Made by a program: the position numbers and the translations under genes. Positions 8,794 to 17,893 of a stretch of DNA of 39,195 nucleotides are shown here, piece after piece. The DNA lies in contig JALONT010000027.1 of assembly GCA_025454795.1 (NCBI GenBank), positions 1 through 39,195 on the forward strand, read 5' to 3'. Every line of letters begins with the position of its first letter. The stretch's first letter is position 1. The DNA is from Bacteroidales bacterium. Its GTDB lineage: Bacteria > Bacteroidota > Bacteroidia > Bacteroidales > VadinHA17. A model generated the notes under the pieces. That model was not told the origin of the DNA. It worked only from the letters and a program-made list of their open reading frames with translations, and did not search any database.

Positions 8794-9158
8794 CGAACAT
8801 ACATCAAACAGCCATTTCATATCGAAACCATGGACAGTATTGCCTTTGACTTCATTGAAACTGCTGGTTGTACGGTTGATAAAGCTATTCGCAGTAAGAA
8901 CCGCTTACCGGATACAGTTTATATGGCAATCTATATTAGCCCAATTTCCAGGCTTGATAAAAACCATTGGAAAATCCGGAATTGATTGAAGAATTGACAG
9001 ATCTGGTATATCACTTTAGCCGCATGTATTGGAAAAGCGTTAGCCAGCAGAGTCATCCGGTAACTATTTGTTATCCCAAGATGGTTGTAGAAATCTTCGT
9101 CCATTTCGAATCAGATACAATTCCTCCATTCGGTCAGAAAAAATTATGGTTTTTATAA
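8794..9158 (+). pseudogene. Remnant of a prokaryotic Argonaute (MID start and PIWI end)
   Basis: Two fragments in different frames follow each other. The first (about 8794-8982) includes LPDTVYMAIYISPISRLDKN, which looks like the core strand of an Argonaute MID domain, and ends at a TGA. The second (8967-9158, one frame over) reads LTDLVYHFSRMYWKSVSQQ, then PVTICYPKMVVEIF, and ends IPPFGQKKLWFL. This matches my memory of the C-terminal end of the PIWI domain of Bacteroidota Argonautes, probably of the short type. The catalytic-core length between them, some 250 or more residues, is missing, and no start codon or partner gene (Sir2/TIR-APAZ) is present. The gene is dead by deletion plus frameshift. 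Family assignment rests on motif memory, without alignment. Confidence 0.6.
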
Positions 9159-9336
9159 AATCTTATTTTACCGGAGGTTAGTGGGGGAAAAATATTTAGA
9201 AAAACATAAAACCATAATTTATTGGTGCACTAGTTAACATTAATGCAGCAATGATTGTTATTATAAGAGGTTATGACCTTCTTTCAGCTGAGTAAAGTTC
9301 AGGGGAGATGTCTTACTGATTTGTATATATTGACTA

Positions 9337-10224
9337 ATGGAAAACACTTATTCTCATAATAATGATATAAATCTGAGTAATGCTTTTAAAATCGGTATTA
9401 CCATTAATATCATTTTCGTAACTATTGAAGCTCTGTTTGGCTATCTTTCAAACTCAATGGCGTTGATAGCCGATGCAGGTCATAATCTAAGTGATGTACT
9501 TGCCCTTTCATTATCATGGATTGCTGTAATTCTATCTCAGCGAAAGCCAACGTTAAAATTTACTTATGGATTTCGTCGTTCAACAATACTGATCGCTTTG
9601 CTTAATACAATCCTATTGCTGGTAGCTGTTGGTTTTATTTTCTACGAGACTGTTGAAAGGCTCAAAAAACCAACTGATATAAATGCGAATAGTGTAATGA
9701 TTGTAGCGGCTTTAGGTATTGGTGTAAATGCGTTTACTGCACGGTTATTTATGAGGGGTAAGAAGCATGATCTTAATATCCGCAGCGCTTATCTTCACTT
9801 CGTGGCTGATGCGCTGGTATCCCTTGGAGTTGTTGTAGCAGGTATTATCATGGCTTTTACCGGCACACAATTTATTGATTCACTGGTTTCGTTTGCAATA
9901 ATTTTGGTTATCCTTTACAGTTCTTACCACCTTTTGATAAGCTCAATCAATCTTGCCCTTGATGCAGTGCCGGGAAATATAAAAAGTGAGGAAGTCCGGG
10001 AATTTCTCAAAAAACTGCCTGAAGTCTCAGACGTGCATGATCTTCACATCTGGGCATTAGGAACAACTGATTCTGCTTTGACAGTTCATCTCACAACCTG
10101 CGAACAAACAGATGTCAGTTTTATTACTTCAATTCAGCATCAGTTGCATGAACGATTCGGAATTGAACATGCTACTATACAAGTCGAATTTGGAAGCAAA
10201 GAAGATTGTGGTATTAAAAATTAA
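9337..10224 (+). CDS. Cation diffusion facilitator (Zn/Co/Cd exporter)
   Basis: This is a 295-aa CDF-family inner-membrane antiporter that exports divalent metal with proton influx. Six membrane helices lie within residues 15-205. The metal-site motifs are clear: DAGHNLSD in TM2 and HFVADALVS in TM5 (the HxxxD pattern of Zn-type members). The C-terminal cytoplasmic domain includes HDLHIWALGTTDSALTVHL, the ferredoxin-like fold that binds regulatory metal. There is a His-containing start (YSHNND) but no long His loop. It is the first gene of a long same-strand run that later has a ZIP importer, so metal entry and exit are both coded here. ZitB/CzcD-like is the best subgroup guess. Confidence 0.92.
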   Translation: MENTYSHNNDINLSNAFKIGITINIIFVTIEALFGYLSNSMALIADAGHNLSDVLALSLSWIAVILSQRKPTLKFTYGFRRSTILIALLNTILLLVAVGFIFYETVERLKKPTDINANSVMIVAALGIGVNAFTARLFMRGKKHDLNIRSAYLHFVADALVSLGVVVAGIIMAFTGTQFIDSLVSFAIILVILYSSYHLLISSINLALDAVPGNIKSEEVREFLKKLPEVSDVHDLHIWALGTTDSALTVHLTTCEQTDVSFITSIQHQLHERFGIEHATIQVEFGSKEDCGIKN

Positions 10225-10251
10225 TTTTAACAGTTTTAATAACAATATACT

Positions 10252-11259
10252 ATGAAAGTTGCAGTCTTTAGTACCAGATCATACGACATGGAATACCTTG
10301 ACAAGGCCAATATTGAAAATAATCATGAATTGGTTTATTTCGAATCTTCTCTGAAGCAAAAAACTACACGTTTAGCCACAAATTTCGACGCTGTATGCGT
10401 ATTTGTTAACGATGCACTAACAAAAGAAGTAATTGAAAGTCTTGCGAACTTAAAAGTAAAACTTATTGTATTGCGTTGCGCCGGATTTAATAATGTTGAT
10501 ATTGCAAGTGCCTGTAATACTAATATGGTAGTCCTCAGAGTTGCTGCATATTCACCAACCACCGTTGCTGAACATGCTATAGCATTAATTCTTACCCTTA
10601 ACCGGAAAACACATAAAGCGTACAATCGGGTGCGTGAAGGTAATTTTTCGATAGAAAGACTCATTGGTTTTGAACTCTCTGGCAAAACCGTTGGTGTGGT
10701 TGGAACCGGCAGGATTGGTTCTGTATTTGCAATTATAATGAAAGGTTTTGGTTGTAAAGTTGTCGCTTTCGATAGCTTTCCGAACAATGCACTAAAAGAT
10801 ACAGGTGTAAGTTATTACTCTCTCGATGAGGTGTTTAAAATGTCAGATATAATATCATTGCATTGTCCGCTAACTCCTGAAACAAATCAACTCATCAATA
10901 AAGATTCACTAAGCCTGATGAAAAAGGGAGTTATGCTTATCAATACAAGCAGAGGCAAGCTCATTGATACAGATGCTGCCATTGAAGCCTTGAAGGAAGG
11001 TCGTTTGGGTTATCTTGGAATTGATGTTTATGAGCAGGAAGAAAAGCTATTTTATAAAGACTTATCAGAAATTGTCATTCTTGATGATAAAATATCACGC
11101 TTAATGACATTCCCAAATGTTTTAATTACAGCACATCAGGCTTATTTTACTGATATAGCTTTAACCCAAATTGCTCAAACCACGATTCAAAACCTTTCTG
11201 ACTTTGAAAATGGAGTTATAAATCCTCAGAATCAGGTTTGTATCAATATGGTTAAATAG
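10252..11259 (+). CDS. ldhA: D-lactate dehydrogenase (fermentative, NAD)
   Basis: The product reduces pyruvate to D-lactate with NADH in the cytoplasm. The 335-aa chain is closely like E. coli LdhA along its length: LRCAGFNNVD near residue 75, the dinucleotide loop GTGRIG (151-156) and CPLTPET near residue 205. The catalytic set is R234 (in NTSRG), E263 (in DVYEQE) and H295 (in AHQAY), each one position off the E. coli numbering. It starts 27 bases after the CDF gene. A LarA-like racemase lies two genes downstream, which would let the cell exchange D- and L-lactate. Other D-2-hydroxyacid dehydrogenases share the fold, but the LdhA-type insertions are present. Confidence 0.92.
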   Translation: MKVAVFSTRSYDMEYLDKANIENNHELVYFESSLKQKTTRLATNFDAVCVFVNDALTKEVIESLANLKVKLIVLRCAGFNNVDIASACNTNMVVLRVAAYSPTTVAEHAIALILTLNRKTHKAYNRVREGNFSIERLIGFELSGKTVGVVGTGRIGSVFAIIMKGFGCKVVAFDSFPNNALKDTGVSYYSLDEVFKMSDIISLHCPLTPETNQLINKDSLSLMKKGVMLINTSRGKLIDTDAAIEALKEGRLGYLGIDVYEQEEKLFYKDLSEIVILDDKISRLMTFPNVLITAHQAYFTDIALTQIAQTTIQNLSDFENGVINPQNQVCINMVK

Positions 11260-11305
11260 AACAAATCCGAAAATCAATTGTTGAAATATTAAAACAATCT
11301 GAATT

Positions 11306-11866
11306 ATGACACCAACAGAAGATTTAATTAACGAACATAAAGCAATTAAAGTAATGTTAAGCATTATGGCTAAAATTGCTGAAGACATAAAAGCAAACAA
11401 AAAATTCTACATAAAAGATGTTGAGCAGATAGTTGATTTCCTTCAAACATTTGCAGACAAATGCCATCATGGTAAAGAAGAAACATCCCTTTTTCCTGCA
11501 CTAGTGTTGGCAGGAATTCCAAAAGAAAATGGCCCTATTGGTGTTATGCTCCATGAACACACCCTTGGAAGGGGCTATATAAAAGAAATAAGCAATGGTT
11601 TGGAAAACTGTAAAATAGGCAACCCTTGTTCCAGTGAATTGATAGCGGCCAATTTGACCAACTATGTTAACCTTTTACAGAATCATATCCATAAGGAAGA
11701 AAATGTTCTTTTTCCAATAGCAAATAAAGCACTGAGTGAACAGAAACAAAAGGAAATTTTTAAACAATTTGAAAAAATTGAGGAAGAGGTTGTAGGTCAT
11801 GGAGTTCATGAGAAATACCATGAACTTCTTAATCAATTAAAAAGCAAATATCTCGGTTTAACTTAA
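11306..11866 (+). CDS. Hemerythrin-like (HHE domain) di-iron protein
   Basis: A 186-aa all-helical protein with the ligand pattern of a hemerythrin/HHE four-helix bundle: H11 in the first helix, HHGKEE (54-59) in the second, HEH (83-85) in the third, and NHIHKEE (126-132) in the fourth. Such proteins bind two iron atoms and in bacteria are tied to oxygen or nitric oxide sensing, iron-sulfur repair (YtfE/RIC) or storage. It lacks the N-terminal ScdA domain of RIC proteins. It is set between ldhA and the LarA-like gene. With the norB remnant some 11 kb downstream, a role in nitrosative or oxidative stress is an inference. Confidence 0.88.
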   Translation: MTPTEDLINEHKAIKVMLSIMAKIAEDIKANKKFYIKDVEQIVDFLQTFADKCHHGKEETSLFPALVLAGIPKENGPIGVMLHEHTLGRGYIKEISNGLENCKIGNPCSSELIAANLTNYVNLLQNHIHKEENVLFPIANKALSEQKQKEIFKQFEKIEEEVVGHGVHEKYHELLNQLKSKYLGLT

Positions 11867-11910
11867 TTAACAGTGATACACGCACTTACTTTAATTTTAA
11901 AAAAATAGTT

Positions 11911-13200
11911 ATGGCATGGTTTTATGAGAAAAGAGTAGAAATTAATAAGGATGAAATTAAATCACTTGTTTTTAAAAGTGTCACCGAGTGTATTACCAGA
12001 ATTTGCAAAAATCCAAAGAAAGTCTTATTACTACCGCCCGATATAACAAGAGCACATAGTGGAGCAGGCTGGATAACAGAATTATTTTATAATTACTTTG
12101 CTCAGAAAGCTGATGTTTATGTTATTCCTACTCTGGGGCAGCATGTCCCTCATACTGAAGAGCAAAACAAATGGATGTTTGGCAATATTCCTGAAAGTAA
12201 AATAATAAAACACGATTGGAGAAAAGACGTTAAGAGAATCGGGACAATTCCGGCAGATTATGTAAAGAAATCAACAGATGGTAAAGCCGATTGGGATATT
12301 CCTGTTTCAATAAACCGGATAGTTCTTGAAGAACCATGGGACTTAATAATAAATGTCGGACAGGTTGTTCCTCATGAAGTCTTAGGTTTTGCTAATCATA
12401 ATAAAAACTATTTCATTGGTCTGGGCGGAAAAGATACAATTTGTGCTTCCCATATGGCGGCGGCATGTTTCGGTATTGAAAACAATTTAGGATCGTTAAT
12501 TACTCCATTGAGACATTGTTATAATAAAGCAGAAAATGAACTCCTTGGACATTTGCCGGATGTTTACATTCTGTTAGTGATGGCATATAACAAGGAAGGA
12601 GTACTTGTACATACTGGTTTTTATTGCGGAAATGATCTGGATACATATTTACTCGCAGCAAAACAATCAATGTCCGAAAATATTACAATAGTGCCACCAC
12701 TGAAGAAAGTAGTAGCTTTCATGCAAGGTGACGAGTTTTTTAGTACATGGGTAGCAAACAAAGCCATTTATCGTACACGTAAAGCGATGGCTGAAGGTGG
12801 AGAGCTGATTATAATTGCTCCGGGATTAAAGAGGTTTGGCGAACAAGAGGAAGTAGATAAGATCATTCGAAAATATGGGTATACAGGTACGGAAAAAATA
12901 ATGCAACTATGGAGTGCGCATGAAGATTTACAGGACTTAACTCATGCGACAGCTCATCTTATTCATGGATCAACAGAGGACCGATTTAAAATTACATATG
13001 CACCAGGCTATTTGACTCAAGAGGAAATAGAGTCTGTGAATTTCAACTTTCTTGATTATGATAAAGCAATTGAAACATATACACCTGAAAAGCTCAAAAA
13101 TGGCTTTAATACTCTTGATAATGGAGAAAAAATATTTTTCATAAGTACTCCGTCAGCGGGTTTATGGACAACCAAAGATAAAATGTCAAATCCATTCTAG
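11911..13200 (+). CDS. LarA-like nickel-pincer 2-hydroxyacid racemase/epimerase
   Basis: This 429-aa protein belongs to the lactate racemase family (DUF2088 N-terminal part and LarA C-terminal part). The residues that build and use the nickel-pincer nucleotide cofactor in Lactobacillus plantarum LarA can be matched by spacing: D44 and R47 (PPDITRAH), H78 (TLGQH), H155 (VVPHEV), K165 ten residues later, and H181 sixteen after that. In the reference enzyme the last three are H174, K184 and H200, with identical spacing. The protein therefore looks catalytically complete. The substrate is not certain: lactate is favoured by the nearby ldhA, but family members also act on malate and other 2-hydroxyacids, and fumC is close. 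The cofactor genes larB, larC and larE are not in the window. It starts 45 bases after the hemerythrin gene. Confidence 0.82.
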   Translation: MAWFYEKRVEINKDEIKSLVFKSVTECITRICKNPKKVLLLPPDITRAHSGAGWITELFYNYFAQKADVYVIPTLGQHVPHTEEQNKWMFGNIPESKIIKHDWRKDVKRIGTIPADYVKKSTDGKADWDIPVSINRIVLEEPWDLIINVGQVVPHEVLGFANHNKNYFIGLGGKDTICASHMAAACFGIENNLGSLITPLRHCYNKAENELLGHLPDVYILLVMAYNKEGVLVHTGFYCGNDLDTYLLAAKQSMSENITIVPPLKKVVAFMQGDEFFSTWVANKAIYRTRKAMAEGGELIIIAPGLKRFGEQEEVDKIIRKYGYTGTEKIMQLWSAHEDLQDLTHATAHLIHGSTEDRFKITYAPGYLTQEEIESVNFNFLDYDKAIETYTPEKLKNGFNTLDNGEKIFFISTPSAGLWTTKDKMSNPF

Positions 13201-13224
13201 GTAAAGAGAAAACAAACCGGGACA

Positions 13225-13464
13225 ATGATTAATTATGAAAATATTTTATTGTTTGACGGATTCTGTAATTTGTGCAGCAGATTAGTTAATTTCATTATTA
13301 AAAGAGACAAAAAAGCGAAATTCTTATTTGTATCATTGCAATCAGCAAGCGGACAATCATTACAAAGAGACGATACAAAATTTTTGGCAGGCAAGATTCC
13401 TGTATATATTAAACATATTTAAGCAGCAGTTGTTATATTTTCATCAGTCAAATTGAAAAAAATT
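13225..13464 (+). pseudogene. Broken DCC-family thiol oxidoreductase (DUF393)
   Basis: The frame opens normally with LLFDGFCNLCSRLVNFIIKR, carrying the DxxCxxC signature of DCC proteins (C17 and C20). It then runs to a TAA at 13420-13422 after 65 codons, about half the usual length. Beyond the stop the same frame continues as AAVVIFSSVKLKKI, which resembles the next conserved family segment (a K-S/T-x-AA-L-like motif). The TAA thus replaces a sense codon, and a second stop follows soon after at about 13462. I see no C-terminal part. It lies between the LarA-like gene and pdxH on the same strand. It might still make a 65-aa peptide. Confidence 0.65.
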
Positions 13465-13469
13465 TGAAG

Positions 13470-14123
13470 ATGAAATCAGTACGTCAATTAATAACTGTTT
13501 TTAGGGCCGAATATATTTCTCAGGGTATCAATGTTAAAGACATTGCCGACAATCCCATTGACCAGTTTGATAAATGGATTGAAGATGCGATAAAAAACAA
13601 AGTGAACCTGCCCAACGCTATGTATCTTGCGACAATAGGGACTGATGGAAGGCCTTCAGGCAGAATCATGCTGCTAAGAGGATTTGATGAAAGGGGTTTT
13701 GTTTTTTTTACTAACCATGACAGTAGAAAAGGAAATGATCTGAAGAACATTAATTATGCATCCATGACTTTTTTCTGGAGCGAGTTATTTCGTCAGGTAA
13801 GAATTGAAGGCGACGTCTACCAGGTTCCTGAATGGGAATCAGATAAATATTTCCAGAGTCGTGCGCGTGAAAGTCAGGTCAGCGCCATGGCTTCGGAACA
13901 AAGCAAAATACTTGATAGCAGGGGAAGTTTGGAAAAGAAAGTAAGCGAATTAGAACAAAGGTTTAAAGGCCAGCCCATTCCACGACCTGCTAATTGGGGA
14001 GGATTTTATTTATCGCCAATACACATTGAGTTCTGGCAGGGAAGAGCCCATCGCTTACATGACCGTATCCTGTACAAGTTGGATAAAAACAACTCCTGGA
14101 ATGTTCAGAGGTTGTATCCTTAA
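13470..14123 (+). CDS. pdxH: Pyridoxamine 5'-phosphate oxidase
   Basis: PdxH is an FMN enzyme that oxidises pyridoxine or pyridoxamine phosphate to pyridoxal phosphate, with oxygen as acceptor. The protein is 217 aa, the family norm. Visible motifs are [17 protein letters not shown] and [10 protein letters not shown] (FMN and phosphate binding), [18 protein letters not shown], and the C-terminal signature [16 protein letters not shown] use the ATG at 13470, since the upstream TTG adds only two residues. The 3' end is 35 bases before fumC. An oxygen-dependent PLP enzyme suggests that the organism meets oxygen. Confidence 0.95.
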   Translation: MKSVRQLITVFRAEYISQGINVKDIADNPIDQFDKWIEDAIKNKVNLPNAMYLATIGTDGRPSGRIMLLRGFDERGFVFFTNHDSRKGNDLKNINYASMTFFWSELFRQVRIEGDVYQVPEWESDKYFQSRARESQVSAMASEQSKILDSRGSLEKKVSELEQRFKGQPIPRPANWGGFYLSPIHIEFWQGRAHRLHDRILYKLDKNNSWNVQRLYP

Positions 14124-14158
14124 GTTTATTATGTATAACAAAATTAAAATCCCAATTT

Positions 14159-15565
14159 ATGAATTACAGGATAGAAAAAGACACTATTGGCGAGGTACAG
14201 GTACCTGTGGATAAATATTGGGGGGCTCAAACTCAACGATCAATAATGAATTTCCCTATTGGCCCGGCCGCATCTATGCCTATTGAAATTATTCATGCGT
14301 TTGGTTATTTGAAAAAGGCTGCTGCGATAACAAACAATAAATTTGGATTATTATCAGCCGATAAAATGAAGATTATTTCAGAGGTATGTGATGAAATTGT
14401 GGCAGGAAAACTTGATGACCAGTTTCCATTGGTTATATGGCAAACAGGTTCAGGAACTCATACGAATATGAATTGTAATGAGGTTATTACAAATCGGTCT
14501 CATGTCTTACTGGGCAATAAATTAGGTGAAGGAGAACGGTTTATCCATCCTAACGATGATGTTAATATGTCCCAATCGTCCAATGATACTTTTCCGACAG
14601 CAATGCATATTGCAGCATACAAAAAGATAGTTGAATATACCATCCCGAGGATTGAGATACTAATTAAAACCTTGTCCCGGAAATCTTTAGCAATGGCCAA
14701 AATTGTCAAAATCGGTCGTACCCATTTAATGGATGCGACACCTTTATCTCTCGGGCAGGAATTTTCAGGGTATGTGTCACAACTGAAACATGGAATAAAA
14801 GCGTTGAAAAACACATTACCGCATCTTTCAGAGCTGGCAATGGGAGGAACTGCTGTTGGAACAGGATTGAATACCACTGAGGGTTATGACAGAGCGGTTG
14901 CAGCTACAATTGCCCGGTTGACAGAGCTTCCATTTATCTCCGCTGAAAACAAATTCGAATCTCTGGCCGCAAATGATGCCATTGTTGAAACTCATGGAGC
15001 AATAAAACTATTGGCCGTCAGCTTAATGAAAATAGCAAATGATATCAGGATGATGGCCTCGGGACCCCGTTCGGGAATTGGAGAGATAACCATACCATCA
15101 AATGAACCTGGTTCATCTATAATGCCCGGCAAAGTAAACCCGACACAGACAGAAGCCTTGACAATGGTTTGTGCGCAGATTATGGGCAACGACACAACCA
15201 TTTCGGTTGCAGGCTCAAATGGACACTTCGAGCTTAATGTTTTCAAACCGGTCATGATAAGCGCTTTATTGCAATCGGCCACGCTTATAGCTGATGCCTG
15301 CAAATCATTCAATGATTATTGTGTTATTGGAATCCAACCCAATCTGGAACGAATATCAGAGAATCTCAATAATTCATTAATGCTGGTAACAGCATTGAAC
15401 AATCATATTGATTATGAAAATGCGGCGAGAATTGTCAAAAAAGCATGTACCGATAATTTGACTCTGAAGGAAGCCGCATTAGAGTTAAACCTTTTAACAG
15501 AACAGCAATTTAATGAATGGGTTGTTCCGGCAGCAATGATCCGTCCGATAAAGAGAAAATTGTAA
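14159..15565 (+). CDS. fumC: Fumarate hydratase, class II
   Basis: This is the iron-free fumarase that interconverts fumarate and L-malate. At 468 aa it is full length. Motifs in order: [11 protein letters not shown] at the N-terminus, [21 protein letters not shown], the segment [16 protein letters not shown] with the catalytic-region His, and the signature [11 protein letters not shown] from residue 318 (flexible active-site loop). The oxygen-stable class II enzyme next to the oxygen-using PdxH fits a stretch used under micro-oxic or stress conditions. Aspartase and argininosuccinate lyase share the superfamily, but the signature context fits FumC. The ATG at 14159 gives the normal N-terminus. 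Confidence 0.95.
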   Translation: MNYRIEKDTIGEVQVPVDKYWGAQTQRSIMNFPIGPAASMPIEIIHAFGYLKKAAAITNNKFGLLSADKMKIISEVCDEIVAGKLDDQFPLVIWQTGSGTHTNMNCNEVITNRSHVLLGNKLGEGERFIHPNDDVNMSQSSNDTFPTAMHIAAYKKIVEYTIPRIEILIKTLSRKSLAMAKIVKIGRTHLMDATPLSLGQEFSGYVSQLKHGIKALKNTLPHLSELAMGGTAVGTGLNTTEGYDRAVAATIARLTELPFISAENKFESLAANDAIVETHGAIKLLAVSLMKIANDIRMMASGPRSGIGEITIPSNEPGSSIMPGKVNPTQTEALTMVCAQIMGNDTTISVAGSNGHFELNVFKPVMISALLQSATLIADACKSFNDYCVIGIQPNLERISENLNNSLMLVTALNNHIDYENAARIVKKACTDNLTLKEAALELNLLTEQQFNEWVVPAAMIRPIKRKL

Positions 15566-15631
15566 GAAATCCTGTTAGAAACGAAAACATATCGTGTGCT
15601 ACTGGAGAGAAAAAATGAAAATAAGATTGAT

Positions 15632-16447
15632 ATGGAACTAGAATGGTTATTAAAGTATAATCCGGTATTATTGGCCCTTTTTGCAACACTTTTCACGTGG
15701 GTAGTTACTGCATTGGGCGCTTCACTGGTTTTTTTCTTCAAGACCCTGAACCAGAGAGTGTTAAATACAATGCTCGGATTTGCTGCCGGAGTTATGATCG
15801 CAGCTAGTTTCTGGTCGCTCTTAATGCCTGCAATAGAAATATCAGAGTCAAATGGTGACATTGCATGGCTTCCGGCATTAGTCGGTTTTCTATGCGGAGG
15901 AGCGTTCTTATTATTGATTGATAAATTGCTTCCACATTTACATATTGGACTCTCAATTGATAAAGCTGAGGGAATAAAAACATCATGGCAGCGTAGTATT
16001 TTACTTGTCCTGGCAATCACCCTTCACAACATACCGGAAGGATTAGCTGTTGGGGTTGCATTTGGGGTATTGGCAAGTAATCCGGATACAGGAGCACTTG
16101 CAGGAGCCATTGTACTTGCCTTTGGCATTGGATTACAGAATTTTCCGGAAGGTGCAGCAGTGTCGATTCCTTTAAGACGGGAAGGATTTTCCAGAATTAA
16201 GGCATTCAATATTGGACAGTTGTCAGGTATTGTTGAACCCATTGCCGGAGTACTGGGTGCTTACCTGGTTTTAGCTATAACTCCACTGCTGCCTTATGCA
16301 CTTTCATTTGCTGCAGGAGCAATGATCTTTGTAGTTATTGAAGAACTTATACCTGAATCACAAACTGGAAATGAAACGGATTACTCAACAATTGGAGCTA
16401 TGCTGGGATTTGCAACTATGATGTTTCTTGATGTATCACTTGGATAA
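15632..16447 (+). CDS. ZIP-family metal transporter
   Basis: The product is a 272-aa membrane protein with about eight helices, resembling bacterial ZupT/GufA-type ZIP permeases. The two metal-site helices carry LHNIPEGLAVGVAFG and LQNFPEGAAVSIPLR, the HNxPEG and NxPEG motifs of ZIP transporters. It probably imports zinc and perhaps iron or manganese. I start at the ATG at 15632, because the longer frame from the GTG at 15596 puts a charged stretch in front of the first helix. It follows fumC by 66 bases. Together with the CDF gene 6 kb upstream, both import and export of divalent metal are coded in this block. Confidence 0.9.
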   Translation: MELEWLLKYNPVLLALFATLFTWVVTALGASLVFFFKTLNQRVLNTMLGFAAGVMIAASFWSLLMPAIEISESNGDIAWLPALVGFLCGGAFLLLIDKLLPHLHIGLSIDKAEGIKTSWQRSILLVLAITLHNIPEGLAVGVAFGVLASNPDTGALAGAIVLAFGIGLQNFPEGAAVSIPLRREGFSRIKAFNIGQLSGIVEPIAGVLGAYLVLAITPLLPYALSFAAGAMIFVVIEELIPESQTGNETDYSTIGAMLGFATMMFLDVSLG

Positions 16448-16485
16448 ACGGTACCTGATTTATTATCAATAAAATATAATCCATC

Positions 16486-17889
16486 ATGATTAATTATACC
16501 GCCACATATACTGATCATTATCAACTTACTATGTCTCAGGTATATTTCCTGAAAGGACAGAAAGACAACCAGGCCGTATTTGACTATTTCTTTCGTAAGT
16601 TACCATTCGATAGCGGTTACGCGGTATTTGCGGGTTTGGAGGATCTTCTTAATGCGCTCGAAATTCTTACCTTCAATAAACAGGATCTGGACTTTCTAAA
16701 GGGCAAAGGATTCAATCCTGAATTTATACGATACCTTAAAAAATTCCGGTTTACGGGTAACATTTATACTTCCTGCGAAGGAGATATTGTTTTTCCAACC
16801 AGTCCCGTATTGCAGGTAGAAGCAAATATTATTGAAGCTCAAATCATCGAAACCATCCTCCTTAATATTCTTAGTTTTCAAACTCTGATTGCTACAAAAG
16901 CCAGCCGGTTGCGGCAGGCCGCCGGGGAACGTAAACTTATTGACTTTGGATTACGAAGGGCACAGGGTGCCGGAGGTTATTATGCAAGCAGGGCTGCATT
17001 CATCGGAGGATTTGATGCTACCAGTAATGTTCGGGCAGGTCGCGATTATTGTATACCGGTGTCAGGTACTATGGCGCATTCGTTTATAGAAAGTTATGAT
17101 GATGAGTTGACAGCTTTTATTCATTTTGCTGAAGAACAACCAGATGAGTGTGTTTTGCTCGTGGATACCTACGACACTCTGAAAAGTGGTTTGCCAAATG
17201 CTATTACCGTAGCAATAAAAATGGAAGAGAAAGGTTACCGGCTCAGTGGTATCAGACTTGACAGCGGAGATCTCGCCTATCTTTCCAAAAGGAGTCGGAA
17301 AATGCTTGACAATGCAGGTCTGGGATATGTAAAAATTGCCGTTTCAAACCAATTGGATGAGTACATTATTAAAAGTCTTCTGGAGCAGCAGGCTCCGATT
17401 GATATATTTGGTGTGGGGACAAGTCTTGTAACCGGCCATCCCGATGCGGCTTTGGATGGAGTCTTTAAACTGTCCTTTGCAAATGGAAAACCACGAATCA
17501 AATTGTCGGAGAATGCGAGTAAAATTACACTACCCCATCGAAAACAAGTATTCAGAATGCTTGATAATGATGGCAAGTTTATTGGAGCCGATGCAATTAC
17601 CCTGGCTGATGAAAAAGATGTGGATATCATGTATCACCCTTTGAATCCTCTTAAATCACTCTCTGTCAAAAAATATAATAAAGAACCCCTGTTGCAGAAA
17701 GTAATGGAAAACGGAGTACGATTATCCAAACCCCGGTCGCTTTCAGAAATCGCCCAATACAGCCGTGAGCGTCTAAAAAATCTGCCCGGGGAATACAAAC
17801 GGTTTAATTATCCGCATATATACAAAGTGGGTCTTAGCGAAAGACTTAAAAATGAACGGGACTGGCTTATTGAAATACATAAAAAATAA
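16486..17889 (+). CDS. pncB: Nicotinate phosphoribosyltransferase
   Basis: The enzyme joins nicotinate and PRPP, helped by ATP, to give nicotinate mononucleotide in NAD salvage. The 467-aa chain shows YTDHYQLTMSQVYF at the start (family TD-Y-xLTM motif), DFGLRRAQG near residues 146-154, GTMAHSFIESYDDE with H198, the likely phosphorylated or active-site His, and IRLDSGDLAYLSK further on. It ends 4 bases before the pncA start, so the two steps from nicotinamide to NaMN are made from one transcript. Identification is firm. Confidence 0.95.
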   Translation: MINYTATYTDHYQLTMSQVYFLKGQKDNQAVFDYFFRKLPFDSGYAVFAGLEDLLNALEILTFNKQDLDFLKGKGFNPEFIRYLKKFRFTGNIYTSCEGDIVFPTSPVLQVEANIIEAQIIETILLNILSFQTLIATKASRLRQAAGERKLIDFGLRRAQGAGGYYASRAAFIGGFDATSNVRAGRDYCIPVSGTMAHSFIESYDDELTAFIHFAEEQPDECVLLVDTYDTLKSGLPNAITVAIKMEEKGYRLSGIRLDSGDLAYLSKRSRKMLDNAGLGYVKIAVSNQLDEYIIKSLLEQQAPIDIFGVGTSLVTGHPDAALDGVFKLSFANGKPRIKLSENASKITLPHRKQVFRMLDNDGKFIGADAITLADEKDVDIMYHPLNPLKSLSVKKYNKEPLLQKVMENGVRLSKPRSLSEIAQYSRERLKNLPGEYKRFNYPHIYKVGLSERLKNERDWLIEIHKK

Positions 17890-17893
17890 ATAT

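Noticed and set aside
8747-8989. 80-codon frame over the Argonaute scar
   Set aside because: It reads the same bases as the MID-like fragment in a different frame and has a basic, low-quality composition. It is a shadow of the remnant.
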